Below, piece by piece: positions 7,882 to 15,208 of a stretch of DNA of 15,655 nt (the first letter of the stretch is position 1; each line of letters starts with the position of its first letter). The notes beneath the pieces are model-generated. The model was given only the letters and a program-made list of their open reading frames with translations. It ran no database searches and was not told where the DNA came from. Made by a program: the position numbers and the translations under genes. The stretch is from Bacteroides sp. Its GTDB lineage: Bacteria; Bacteroidota; Bacteroidia; Bacteroidales; Bacteroidaceae. The stretch spans positions 1 to 15,655 of the forward strand of contig JASLCM010000247.1 of assembly GCA_030151845.1 (NCBI GenBank), written 5' to 3'.

Positions 7882-9345
7882 ATGAATCGTACGCAATTAA
7901 ATTTAAAAGAAAAAACAGCGCGTGGGTTATTATGGGGAGGAATTAGTAACGCTGCTCAGCAAATACTAAATCTTTTCTTTGGAATCTACTTGGCTCGTAT
8001 ATTAACCGTAGATGATTACGGGATGGTTGGTGTGTTGACACTGTTTACAGCAATAGCTTCATCTTTACAAGAAAGTGGCTTTATAAGTGGTTTAACCAAT
8101 AAAAAGGAGGTGTCAAATGAAGATTACAATGCTGTTTTTTGGTGTAGTATTATTATAGGAACAACAGTTTATCTGTTACTTTTTATAAGTGCACCTCTTC
8201 TTGCCGACTTTTATAACATACCAGAGCTAACACCTTTAGCAAGATATCTGTTCCTTAGTTTTCTCATATCTAGCTTTGGAACAGCTCATTCTGCTTTTCT
8301 TTTTCGTAATTTAATGGTGAAGCAGCGGGCCATAGCTTTGATTACTGCTCTCACTATTTCCGGGACGCTAGGGGTTGTCATGGCATATAATGGATGTGGA
8401 TACTGGGGAATAGCTACACAAACACTCATCTATGTAACGGTCGTTACAGGAATGCTTTGGCTCTTCTCAAAGTGGCGTCCCTCTTTTACTATAAATCTCT
8501 CTCCTGTTAAAGAGATTTTAGGTTTTAGTAGTAAGATTCTTTTTACAAATATTTTCAGCCATATAAATACGCATGTTTTCTCAGTCTTTTTAGGTCGCTT
8601 CTATACAAAGCATGAAGTGGGACTTTTTGGACAAGCAAATAAGTGGAGTCTTATGGGAAGTTCGCTTGTTAAAGAGATGGTCCACAGTGTTGCTCAGCCT
8701 GTATTAAGCAATGTATCAAATGACAGTGAAAGGCAGCAACGTGTTTTTAAGAAAATGTTGCAATTTACATCCTTTATCTCATTCCCAGCTCTTTTTGGAC
8801 TCTCTTTAATCGCAGAAGATTTAATCGTTGTAACAATTACCGATAAATGGGTCGCAAGTGCAAGACTGCTCAGTTTATTAGCTATAGGTGGTGCTTTCTT
8901 ACCGTTATCACATCTATATATAAATTTGATAATAAGCAGAGGAAAGTCAGCTGTTTATATGTGGGGAACTATAGCTCTTGGCATAGTACAAACTTCCTTA
9001 CTCCTCATAACCTCACCTTTAGGTATCTACTCTATGATTGCTGGTTATATAGGCTTGAATATTTGTTGGCTTTTTATTTGGCATATCTTAGCAAGTCGTT
9101 TACTGAGAGTACAGTTAAAAGATCTTCTTCAATCGATCCTCTCTTATGGCTTTTTGTCTGCCTTGATTATGTATTCTACCTACTTAGTTACCCTGCAAAT
9201 TAGATCTCCTTTGTATTCACTAATAGTAAAAATAGTTATTGCTGCCTTTTGTTATTTCTTTGTTTTATTTTTATTTAAAAATAAAATACTAATGGAAAGC
9301 TACAACTATTTAAGAGAACAGCTACAAAAAAACAAGAAAAAATGA
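7882..9345 (+). CDS. Wzx-like polysaccharide flippase (MOP superfamily)
   Basis: Multi-pass inner-membrane protein of 487 residues that probably flips lipid-linked glycan units from the cytoplasmic to the periplasmic face. The N-terminus (LKEKTARGLLWGGISNAAQQ) and the following LARILTVDDYGMVGVL segment are typical of the WzxC/polysaccharide-synthesis branch of the MOP transporters. About 12 to 14 hydrophobic segments run through the protein, and it ends in a short, very basic tail. I chose the ATG at 7882. An in-frame TTG at 7867 would add five residues but lies inside the terminator hairpin. The gene overlaps the following glycosyltransferase by four bases (ATGA), suggesting translational coupling. 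The glycan (LPS O-antigen, capsule or exopolysaccharide) cannot be told from the sequence, and no Wzy polymerase is in the window. Confidence 0.88.
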   Translation: MNRTQLNLKEKTARGLLWGGISNAAQQILNLFFGIYLARILTVDDYGMVGVLTLFTAIASSLQESGFISGLTNKKEVSNEDYNAVFWCSIIIGTTVYLLLFISAPLLADFYNIPELTPLARYLFLSFLISSFGTAHSAFLFRNLMVKQRAIALITALTISGTLGVVMAYNGCGYWGIATQTLIYVTVVTGMLWLFSKWRPSFTINLSPVKEILGFSSKILFTNIFSHINTHVFSVFLGRFYTKHEVGLFGQANKWSLMGSSLVKEMVHSVAQPVLSNVSNDSERQQRVFKKMLQFTSFISFPALFGLSLIAEDLIVVTITDKWVASARLLSLLAIGGAFLPLSHLYINLIISRGKSAVYMWGTIALGIVQTSLLLITSPLGIYSMIAGYIGLNICWLFIWHILASRLLRVQLKDLLQSILSYGFLSALIMYSTYLVTLQIRSPLYSLIVKIVIAAFCYFFVLFLFKNKILMESYNYLREQLQKNKKK

Positions 9346-10259
9346 AAGTTACTCCATCACCAATCCTACTATTTACTTACAACAGACCAGCTCACACAAA
9401 GCGTTTAATCGAGTCGCTGAAAGCAAACAGCTTGGCTAAGGATTCTGTACTTTATATTTATTCGGATGGACCTGTTGATTCTTTGGACAAAAGAGCTGTA
9501 GATGAGGTTCGCTCTTTCTTAGATACAATAGAAGGGTTCTATCAAGTGACAATCATAAAACGTGAGGAAAATGTTGGGTTAGCTTATAATATCATTGATG
9601 GAGTGTCTACAAGGGTAAAAGAACATGGTAGAGTAATTGTCTTAGAGGACGACTTAATTGTTGCACCTCACTTTCTTGAGTTTATGAATGAGGCCCTGGA
9701 GGTCTATAAAGATGAAACCAGAGTTGGACATATACAGGCATGTGACTTTATAAATTCACCGCAATTACCTGAAACATTTTTAATACGCTGGACTGGTAGT
9801 TGGGGGTGGGCGACCTGGGAAAGAGCGTGGAGGTTTTTTAATCCTAATGGAGAGCAATTGCTACAAACATTAAAAGAAAGAAGGCTGACTAAGTATTTTG
9901 ATTTTAATGGTGCCTATGGCTTTACAAAAATGCTTCATAAACAAATACGTGGTGAAAATAACTCCTGGGCAATAAGATGGAATGCTTCTCTTTTCTTGGC
10001 AGATATGTTATCGTTGAATGTGGGAAGATCCTTAGTACAAAATAGAGGCTTTGATGGGAGTGGTACACATTGCGGGAGTCAGGAAATTTATGGGACAGAA
10101 CTTTTTCAAGGTCGGATAGCAGTAAAAAGGATAACCCCTATAGAGGAAAACAAAGAGGCGAGAAAGATATTTGAAAACTATTATAGAAAGACGAACTCTC
10201 TTTGGGCAAAAGGAGTTAGGAGGTTGGTAGGGATTTATCAATTATTAGTTAAGAAATGA
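9342..10259 (+). CDS. GT-A fold glycosyltransferase (GT2/GNT-I-like)
   Basis: Predicted cytoplasmic or membrane-associated glycosyltransferase of 305 residues. The N-terminus PILLFTYNRP (7-16) is the nucleotide-sugar-binding strand of the GT-A fold. EDD at 102-104 is the likely DXD-type metal/donor motif. SWGWATWERAW (153-163) is a signature seen in the Bacteroidetes family often labelled GNT-I-like or 'sugar transferase'. No membrane segment is evident. Its start codon overlaps the flippase stop (ATGA, 9342-9345), and its own stop overlaps the next glycosyltransferase start in the same way (10256-10259), so it is part of a coupled operon. Donor sugar and linkage are unknown. Confidence 0.85.
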   Translation: MKVTPSPILLFTYNRPAHTKRLIESLKANSLAKDSVLYIYSDGPVDSLDKRAVDEVRSFLDTIEGFYQVTIIKREENVGLAYNIIDGVSTRVKEHGRVIVLEDDLIVAPHFLEFMNEALEVYKDETRVGHIQACDFINSPQLPETFLIRWTGSWGWATWERAWRFFNPNGEQLLQTLKERRLTKYFDFNGAYGFTKMLHKQIRGENNSWAIRWNASLFLADMLSLNVGRSLVQNRGFDGSGTHCGSQEIYGTELFQGRIAVKRITPIEENKEARKIFENYYRKTNSLWAKGVRRLVGIYQLLVKK

Positions 10260-11509
10260 AAGTTTTACTATTAAATACATCAGAGTCTTATGGAGGAGCT
10301 GCTGTAGCAGCAAATCGTCTTAAAAAAACTCTACTTAGAAATGGGGTAAAAGTAAGCTATATGGTTTTGCATAAGAGTTCTACAGATTTACATACCATAA
10401 GATCAGCTAGCTCTTTTCTTTCCAAAGTAAACTTTGTTTTAGAAAGAGGTAAGATATGGTTTAATAACTTCTTCTCTCGTACAAATCTATTTTCAATCTC
10501 TTTAGCTAATACAGGAATAGATTTGACTAAAACTAAAGAGTTTCAGGAGGCAGATGTAATTCATCTCCATTGGATAAATCAGGGTTTTATTTCACTGAAA
10601 GGATTACAGAAGATAGCTGAAAGTGGAAAACCTATTGTATGGACGATGCACGATATGTGGCCATGTACAGCTATCTGCCATCATGCTCGAACTTGTATAA
10701 AATATTATACAAGTTGCTCTTCCTGTCCTTTATTGCGGTGCCGTTCCTCCTCACTAGCTGCGCGGGTCTTTAAGAAGAAGAAGAGTATTTATCAAGGAGC
10801 TAATATAACCTTTGTAGCTTGCAGTAAGTGGTTGCATGTGCAGGCAGAAAAGAGTGCTTTACTAGTTAATAAACAAGTACTAACAGTGCCTAATCCCATA
10901 GACACTCAGGTGTTTAAAAGTGGAGACAAAAAGAAAGCACGCACCCAACTAGGTCTGCCTTTAAATAAAAAACTAATTTTGTTTGGAGCAGTGAATAGTT
11001 TAGATGTTAGAAAGGGATTCTCTTACTTTGTTGAAGCTGTAAATGAATACATAAAGAAAAGTGATGCTGAAGATTTGGGTTTGGTTATCTTTGGGAATGG
11101 GTCAGAGCAATTAGCCAATCACTTTGTTTTAGAGACATATGTTTTTCCCTATCTGTCGGATGAAGAAAAATTGATTCTTTTATACCAATCTGTTGATCTA
11201 TTCGTCACACCTTCGTTAGAGGAAAATCTCCCTAATGTGATTATGGAAGCTATGGCTTGTAATGTTCCGTGTGTAGGGTTTAATGTCGGAGGAATACCAG
11301 AGATGATCGATCATAAGAGTAATGGTTATGTTGCCAGCTATAAATCGGCCAAAGATTTGGCTGCTGGTATTTGTTGGGTGAAAAATCAAGAAAAAGATCT
11401 CCTTGGATCTAAAGCTCGTGCGAAAGTGGTCAAGTTCTACCAGGAGGATAGAGTTGCTAGAAAGTATATAAAAATTTATGAAGAAAAAATCAGTGGAGAT
11501 TATATTTAG
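10256..11509 (+). CDS. GT4 family glycosyltransferase with cysteine-rich insert
   Basis: Predicted retaining glycosyltransferase of 417 residues with the GT-B fold. The N-terminal domain begins MKVLLLNTSESYGGAAVAA, the glycine-rich loop of GT4 enzymes. At 131-162 a segment starting MHDMWPC carries six cysteines (137, 141, 147, 154, 157, 162), an arrangement common in WcaC-like GT4 enzymes and possibly a metal site. The C-terminal donor domain has the EX7E motif (E323 and E331, in the segment SLEENLPNVIMEAM) and the GGIPEM loop (345-350). It overlaps the upstream gene by four bases and the downstream GT2 gene by 32 bases. Sugar specificity cannot be inferred. Confidence 0.9.
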   Translation: MKVLLLNTSESYGGAAVAANRLKKTLLRNGVKVSYMVLHKSSTDLHTIRSASSFLSKVNFVLERGKIWFNNFFSRTNLFSISLANTGIDLTKTKEFQEADVIHLHWINQGFISLKGLQKIAESGKPIVWTMHDMWPCTAICHHARTCIKYYTSCSSCPLLRCRSSSLAARVFKKKKSIYQGANITFVACSKWLHVQAEKSALLVNKQVLTVPNPIDTQVFKSGDKKKARTQLGLPLNKKLILFGAVNSLDVRKGFSYFVEAVNEYIKKSDAEDLGLVIFGNGSEQLANHFVLETYVFPYLSDEEKLILLYQSVDLFVTPSLEENLPNVIMEAMACNVPCVGFNVGGIPEMIDHKSNGYVASYKSAKDLAAGICWVKNQEKDLLGSKARAKVVKFYQEDRVARKYIKIYEEKISGDYI

Positions 11510-12233
11510 TGTAATTACTGTGTCCTATAATGCTTGCGAAACAATAGAGGTCACATTGAAAAGTGTTGCAGCGCAAAACTATCCTTGGATTGAATATATT
11601 GTTATAGATGGTGGTTCTACCGATGGTACTCGTGAAATTATAGAAAAGTATAGCTCCTCAATCACTACTTTCGTGTCAGAGAGAGATGGTGGCATCTATG
11701 ATGCAATGAATAAAGGAATCAAATTAGCTACAGGAGATTATCTTTGCTTTATTAATGCTGGAGATAGTTTTTATAGAGAAAATACGTTAGAGAAGATTGT
11801 ACAAGGAATGCGTGGAATTCATTTGAACTCTCTTCCTGATATCATATATGGAGAAACAGCCTTAGTAAACTCTAAAAGAGAATTTGTAAAGATGCGCAGA
11901 TTATCTGCACCAGAAAATCTTTCCTGGAAAACATTTAAAGAAGGAATGCTAGTTTGTCATCAGGCTTTTTATCCGAAACGAGAAAAAGTACCACTTTACG
12001 ACTTGAACTATAAATTTTCTGCAGATTATGATTGGTGCATTAAAATATTAGCGCAATCGGAATCTGTTTACCATGCAGAAATGACATTAGTAAACTATCT
12101 CAATGAGGGAGTTACCACAAAAAATAGGTGGAAATCTCTTCTTGAAAGGTTTAGAATTATGCAGAAGCATTATGGGTTAGGTATAACACTTCTACAACAC
12201 ATGTGGTTTGTAATCAGACTTTTATTTAAGTAG
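11478..12233 (+). CDS. GT2 family glycosyltransferase
   Basis: Predicted inverting glycosyltransferase of 251 residues, GT-A fold, close to the WcaE-like branch. Motifs: FSVITVSYNA (10-19), the nucleotide-binding DGGSTDGT (44-51), SERDGGIYDAMNKG (67-80) and NAGD (93-96) at the DXD position. The C-terminus is hydrophobic and basic and may touch the membrane. The chosen ATG lies inside the end of the previous gene, giving a 32-base overlap; no later in-frame start precedes the conserved first strand, so the overlap is probably real. As the last gene of the glycan cluster, it ends 12 bases inside the convergent sirtuin gene. Confidence 0.88.
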   Translation: MKKKSVEIIFSVITVSYNACETIEVTLKSVAAQNYPWIEYIVIDGGSTDGTREIIEKYSSSITTFVSERDGGIYDAMNKGIKLATGDYLCFINAGDSFYRENTLEKIVQGMRGIHLNSLPDIIYGETALVNSKREFVKMRRLSAPENLSWKTFKEGMLVCHQAFYPKREKVPLYDLNYKFSADYDWCIKILAQSESVYHAEMTLVNYLNEGVTTKNRWKSLLERFRIMQKHYGLGITLLQHMWFVIRLLFK

Positions 12234-12926
12234 AAGTTCTTTTAAATGAGCTACTCCTTCAGAGGCGCCTTTCTGAATCACATGAATATCTCTAAATGTA
12301 TTTACTGCAACTTGCTTTGGGTCGATAAGGTAAACAGGGCTATTGCTGGGTACGTAGTTCAATAATCCAGCTGCGGGATAGACATTCATAGAGGTTCCAA
12401 TAATGACAAAAATATCAGCACTTTGCACGATAGGTACGGCCCTAGTCATTTCTGGGACTGCTTCACCAAACCAAACAATGAAAGGGCGAAGTTGAGAACC
12501 ATCTCCCGCTAAATCTCCTATTTTTACTTCGTAGTTATCAGGTTTAAGCTCTTTTATAAAATGAATGTTATTTGGATCTTTGCTGGAGCATACTTTTGTA
12601 AGTTCACCATGTAGGTGGATAACCTCTGAGCTTCCTGCTCTTTCATGTAGATCATCAACGTTTTGAGTGATGATATGAACGTTGAAATCTTTCTCAAGCT
12701 CTGCTAATAGTAAATGTCCTTTATTGGGAGTCACTTTAAGTAGCTCCATTCTTCTCTCGTTATAAAATTTAGTAACAAGCTCAGGATCTCTTTCGTATCC
12801 CTCTGGAGTTGCCACTTGCTCTACAGGGTATTGCTCCCACAGACCTCCAGAGTCTCTAAAAGTTCCTATTCCACTTTCAGCACTCATCCCAGCTCCTGTC
12901 AAAACGACTAAATTCTTTTTCTTCAT
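12222..12926 (-). CDS. Sir2 family NAD-dependent protein deacylase lacking zinc cysteines
   Basis: Cytoplasmic sirtuin of 234 residues that removes acyl groups from lysines using NAD+. The NAD-binding motif GAGMSAESGI is at 11-20, followed by TFRDSGGLW (22-30). TQNVDDLHERAG is at 87-98, the catalytic His is 106 in HLHGEL, and GTSMNVYPAAG is at 177-187. Tyr55 and Arg58 (FYNERR) match the YxxR pair that in class III sirtuins (SIRT5, CobB) favours succinyl, malonyl or glutaryl lysine, so desuccinylase activity is plausible. The four zinc-binding cysteines usual after the catalytic His are absent: the whole protein has one Cys (113). It is a stand-alone minus-strand gene, converging on the glycan cluster and divergent from the FKBP genes. 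No strong promoter was recognised upstream. Confidence 0.93.
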   Translation of the reverse strand: MKKKNLVVLTGAGMSAESGIGTFRDSGGLWEQYPVEQVATPEGYERDPELVTKFYNERRMELLKVTPNKGHLLLAELEKDFNVHIITQNVDDLHERAGSSEVIHLHGELTKVCSSKDPNNIHFIKELKPDNYEVKIGDLAGDGSQLRPFIVWFGEAVPEMTRAVPIVQSADIFVIIGTSMNVYPAAGLLNYVPSNSPVYLIDPKQVAVNTFRDIHVIQKGASEGVAHLKELLLK

Positions 12927-12974
12927 TCTATTGTACTTTTACTCAACCTAAGATACTCATTTTATTAGATTTTT

Positions 12975-13023
12975 GGAAGTTTATAGCCTGTATCTCTACT
13001 GAACCAGCTATTTAATCAAAATA
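12975..13023 (+). repeat. Degenerate upstream repeat, copy 2 (before the FKBP genes)
   Basis: GGAAGTTTATAGCCT at 12975-12989, followed by GCTATTT and TCAAAATAG segments, mirrors the order of elements at 5693-5749 before metG. It lies in the roughly 200-base divergent region between the sirtuin and the FKBP pair (12927-13126), about 37 bases ahead of the FKBP -7 box. Apart from this repeat and that promoter, I see nothing else in the intergenic region. Confidence 0.4.
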
Positions 13024-13059
13024 GAGGGAGTTAATTAGGTAGGATTCAAATAAAACATC

Positions 13060-13067
13060 TATTTTTG
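13060..13067 (+). promoter_or_regulatory. Putative -7 box of the FKBP operon
   Basis: TATTTTTG matches the Bacteroidetes TAnnTTTG consensus, 59 bases before the first FKBP ATG. The best -33 candidate is a weak TTAG (13035-13038), 21 bases upstream. The predicted leader is about 50 A-rich bases. Confidence 0.55.
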
Positions 13068-13126
13068 TTAGATAGAAAAGATAATCGGTTCATCTTGAAC
13101 TGTAAAACGACAATTAAAAAGAAAAA

Positions 13127-13711
13127 ATGGATAAATTTAGCTACGCGATTGGCTTAGGTATAGGTCAAAATTTAAAAAGTATGGGTGCAGGTGAAATTTG
13201 TGTGAAAGATTTCTCTAAAGCTATACAAGATATACTAGAGGGGAATGAAACAGCAATTACTCACAACGAAGCAAGAGAAATTGTTAATGCATTTTTTGCG
13301 GACCTAGAGAAAAAACTAACGGCAAAAAACATAGAACAGGCACAAGCTTTTCTTGCAGAGAATAAGAAGAAAGAGGGAGTGGTAACTACCGAGAGTGGGT
13401 TACAATATGAAGTAATTAAAAAAGGTGAAGGGAAAAAACCATCAGCTACAGACCAAGTAAAGTGTCACTATGAAGGAACTCTTTTGGATGGAACACTTTT
13501 TGATAGCTCTGTACAGCGTGGTGAACCAGCTGTGTTTGGTGTAAATCAAGTAATACCAGGTTGGGTTGAGGCACTCCAGCTTATGTCTGAGGGAGATAAA
13601 CTAAAACTATACATCCCATCGGAGTTGGCCTATGGTGCACATGGTGCAGGTGAGATGATTCCTCCTCACAGTGCTTTAATCTTTGAGGTAGAGTTATTAG
13701 AAGTATTATAA
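13127..13711 (+). CDS. FKBP-type peptidyl-prolyl isomerase, apparently cytoplasmic
   Basis: Prolyl cis-trans isomerase of 194 residues that catalyses peptide bond rotation during folding. The N-terminal helical part (about 1-80) resembles the FkpA-type dimerisation domain but has no signal peptide, so a cytoplasmic location is inferred. The FKBP domain spans about 86-194 and keeps the active-site residues of human FKBP12 by alignment: Tyr115, Phe125, Asp126, Val142, Ile143, Trp146, Tyr169 and Phe186. The 80s loop includes the canonical IPPHS (178-182). The ATG follows an A-rich leader. A second FKBP gene begins 21 bases downstream, probably on the same transcript, and the two share near-identical segments such as EGVVTTESGLQYE. 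Confidence 0.92.
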   Translation: MDKFSYAIGLGIGQNLKSMGAGEICVKDFSKAIQDILEGNETAITHNEAREIVNAFFADLEKKLTAKNIEQAQAFLAENKKKEGVVTTESGLQYEVIKKGEGKKPSATDQVKCHYEGTLLDGTLFDSSVQRGEPAVFGVNQVIPGWVEALQLMSEGDKLKLYIPSELAYGAHGAGEMIPPHSALIFEVELLEVL

Positions 13712-13732
13712 CACATAAAGAATTATATAGAG

Positions 13733-14590
13733 ATGAAAAAAAGAACATTACTAACAATTGCTGTTGCTGCAGGACTAGCTTCTTGTACAACTTCAGTTCC
13801 AAAAGCAAATCTTAAAACAGAGTTAGATACTTTATCTTATTCTGTTGGTTTAGCAAATACACGTGGGTTAAAGGATTATCTTTTTAATCAGATGGATTTA
13901 GACTCAACCTATTTTGATGATTTTATTAAAGGTGTTAATGAAGGTGCAAATAAGTCTGGTAAAAAAGATGCTGCTTACCTAGCAGGGCTACAAATAGGTC
14001 ATCAAATCAGTAGCCAAATGGTTGATGGAATTAACAAGCAATTTTTTGGAGAGTCTGGACAAGGAATTAATAAAGAGCAATTCTTAGCTGGATTCAATGC
14101 TGGATTATTGGATAAAGGTGTTATAACTCAGGATGAAGCCGAGTTAATTGCAAAAGAAGGATTTGATAAGCTTCAAGAGAAACAAATGCTTGAAGAGTTT
14201 GGAGAGAATAAAGCAGAGGGTGAGAAGTTTTTAGCTGAAAATAAAGCAAAAGAAGGAGTCGTTACTACGGAGAGTGGTTTACAATATGAAATCCTTCGAG
14301 AAGGAAAAGGAGCAATCCCTACTGATGAGAACACAGTAAAGGTGCACTATGAAGGAAAACTTCTAGATGGAACTATATTTGATAGCTCATATGAACGAGA
14401 AGAACCTGCAGAGTTCCCAGTAACAGGTGTGATAAAAGGGTGGACAGAAGCACTTAAACTAATGCCTGTTGGTTCTAAGTGGAAAGTTTATATTCCACAA
14501 GAGCTAGCTTATGGTAAGGCTAATACAGGAAAAATTAACCCATTCTCAATGCTTATCTTTGAGGTGGAATTATTAGATATTACAAAATAG
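13733..14590 (+). CDS. FKBP-type peptidyl-prolyl isomerase lipoprotein (FkpA/Mip-like)
   Basis: Envelope prolyl isomerase of 285 residues. The signal peptide ends in GLASC with the lipidated Cys at 18, so the mature protein should be membrane-anchored outside the cytoplasm. The N-terminal FkpA/Mip-like dimerisation region (about 30-170) appears to contain two related segments: DTLSYSVG at 32-39 with FDDFIKGVNEG, and AYLAGLQIG at 81-89 with FLAGFNAGLLD. The FKBP domain (about 175-285) keeps Tyr206, Phe216, Asp217, Val233, Ile234, Trp237, Tyr260 and Phe276. The 80s loop differs from its upstream paralogue (KINPFS instead of IPPHS), which may alter substrate preference. It is the second gene of the pair and is followed by a strong terminator. 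Confidence 0.93.
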   Translation: MKKRTLLTIAVAAGLASCTTSVPKANLKTELDTLSYSVGLANTRGLKDYLFNQMDLDSTYFDDFIKGVNEGANKSGKKDAAYLAGLQIGHQISSQMVDGINKQFFGESGQGINKEQFLAGFNAGLLDKGVITQDEAELIAKEGFDKLQEKQMLEEFGENKAEGEKFLAENKAKEGVVTTESGLQYEILREGKGAIPTDENTVKVHYEGKLLDGTIFDSSYEREEPAEFPVTGVIKGWTEALKLMPVGSKWKVYIPQELAYGKANTGKINPFSMLIFEVELLDITK

Positions 14591-14613
14591 GTAGTCAAAT
14601 AATAAGCAAAAAG

Positions 14614-14644
14614 AAAGGGTACATTAATAGAATGTGCCCTTTTT
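14614..14644 (+). terminator. Rho-independent terminator after the FKBP operon
   Basis: A 12-bp stem (14614-14625 with 14631-14642, one T-G pair) closes a 5-base loop and runs into a T-tract. It begins 23 bases after the stop codon of the FKBP lipoprotein gene and separates that operon from the Lrp-type regulator. Confidence 0.92.
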
Positions 14645-14687
14645 CTGTATTTTGTGGTATTTATGGAGTTAAATTGGAATAAATAAT

Positions 14688-14695
14688 TATATTTG
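14688..14695 (+). promoter_or_regulatory. Putative -7 box of the Lrp/AsnC promoter
   Basis: TATATTTG matches TAnnTTTG exactly at the fixed positions and lies 42 bases before the regulator's ATG. No strong -33 element is seen at normal spacing, which would suit a promoter that depends on or is tuned by a regulator. A palindrome starts two bases downstream. Confidence 0.6.
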
Positions 14696-14696
14696 T

Positions 14697-14713
14697 TTGC
14701 TATTTGATAGCAA
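14697..14713 (+). promoter_or_regulatory. Palindromic operator candidate over the Lrp/AsnC transcription start
   Basis: TTGCTAT-TTG-ATAGCAA is a perfect inverted repeat with 7-base arms and a 3-base spacer. It lies immediately after the -7 box, so it covers the expected transcription start (about 14702). Lrp/AsnC proteins commonly bind roughly 15-bp palindromes and repress their own gene, so autoregulation by the downstream protein is the simplest inference. It is too short and lacks the T-tract needed for a terminator. Confidence 0.55.
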
Positions 14714-14737
14714 TGATTACAATTATATCTAATTATT

Positions 14738-15208
14738 ATGGAAAAAATTGATAAACTGGATCGTCAGATCTTAGATATTATTTCTTTAAATGCGCGAATT
14801 CCTTTTAAGGATGTTGCAGCTCAGTGTGGTGTTTCTCGTGCAGCAATTCATCAACGAGTTCAGCGCTTAATAGATTGTGGAGTTATTGTTGGGTCAGGGT
14901 ATCACGTTAACCCTAAATCTTTAGGGTTCTCTACATGTACTTATGTAGGAATCAGTCTAGAAAAAGGCTCTATGTATAAAAAAGTGGTAGATGAATTGAG
15001 AAAGATACCAGAAATTGTAGAGTGTCATTTCACTACAGGGGCATATACAATGCTTACTAAGGTTTATGCAAGAGACAATGAACATTTAATGGACCTGCTG
15101 AACAACCGTATGCAACAAATTCCAGGTGTAACAGCTACAGAAACTTTAATCTCATTGGAACAGAGTATCAAGAAAGAGATTCCCATCCTTAAGAAGGAAG
15201 ACTTATGA
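14738..15208 (+). CDS. Lrp/AsnC family transcriptional regulator
   Basis: DNA-binding regulator of 156 residues, the normal size for feast/famine regulators that sense amino acids or related small molecules as oligomers. The winged helix-turn-helix occupies about residues 4-55 (LDRQILDIISLNAR, then the recognition region GVSRAAIHQRVQRL at 31-44). The C-terminal RAM/AsnC effector domain spans about 65-142, with the ligand-loop segment TTGAYTMLTKVYA at 99-111. It is preceded by its own promoter with an overlapping palindrome, which suggests autoregulation. Its stop codon overlaps the start of the next gene (ATGA), coupling it to a small membrane protein. The effector cannot be told from the sequence. 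Confidence 0.93.
   Translation: MEKIDKLDRQILDIISLNARIPFKDVAAQCGVSRAAIHQRVQRLIDCGVIVGSGYHVNPKSLGFSTCTYVGISLEKGSMYKKVVDELRKIPEIVECHFTTGAYTMLTKVYARDNEHLMDLLNNRMQQIPGVTATETLISLEQSIKKEIPILKKEDL

Noticed and set aside
8847..9203. A 118-codon open frame on the plus strand inside the flippase gene
   Set aside because: It lies entirely within the flippase in another frame, has no recognisable domain and has an amino-acid make-up (many Ser, Tyr, Cys) typical of an out-of-frame shadow.
12944..12951. A minus-strand -7 box (TAGGTTGA) for the sirtuin
   Set aside because: It matches TAnnTTTG only partly and has no supporting -33 element, so it is not better than chance.
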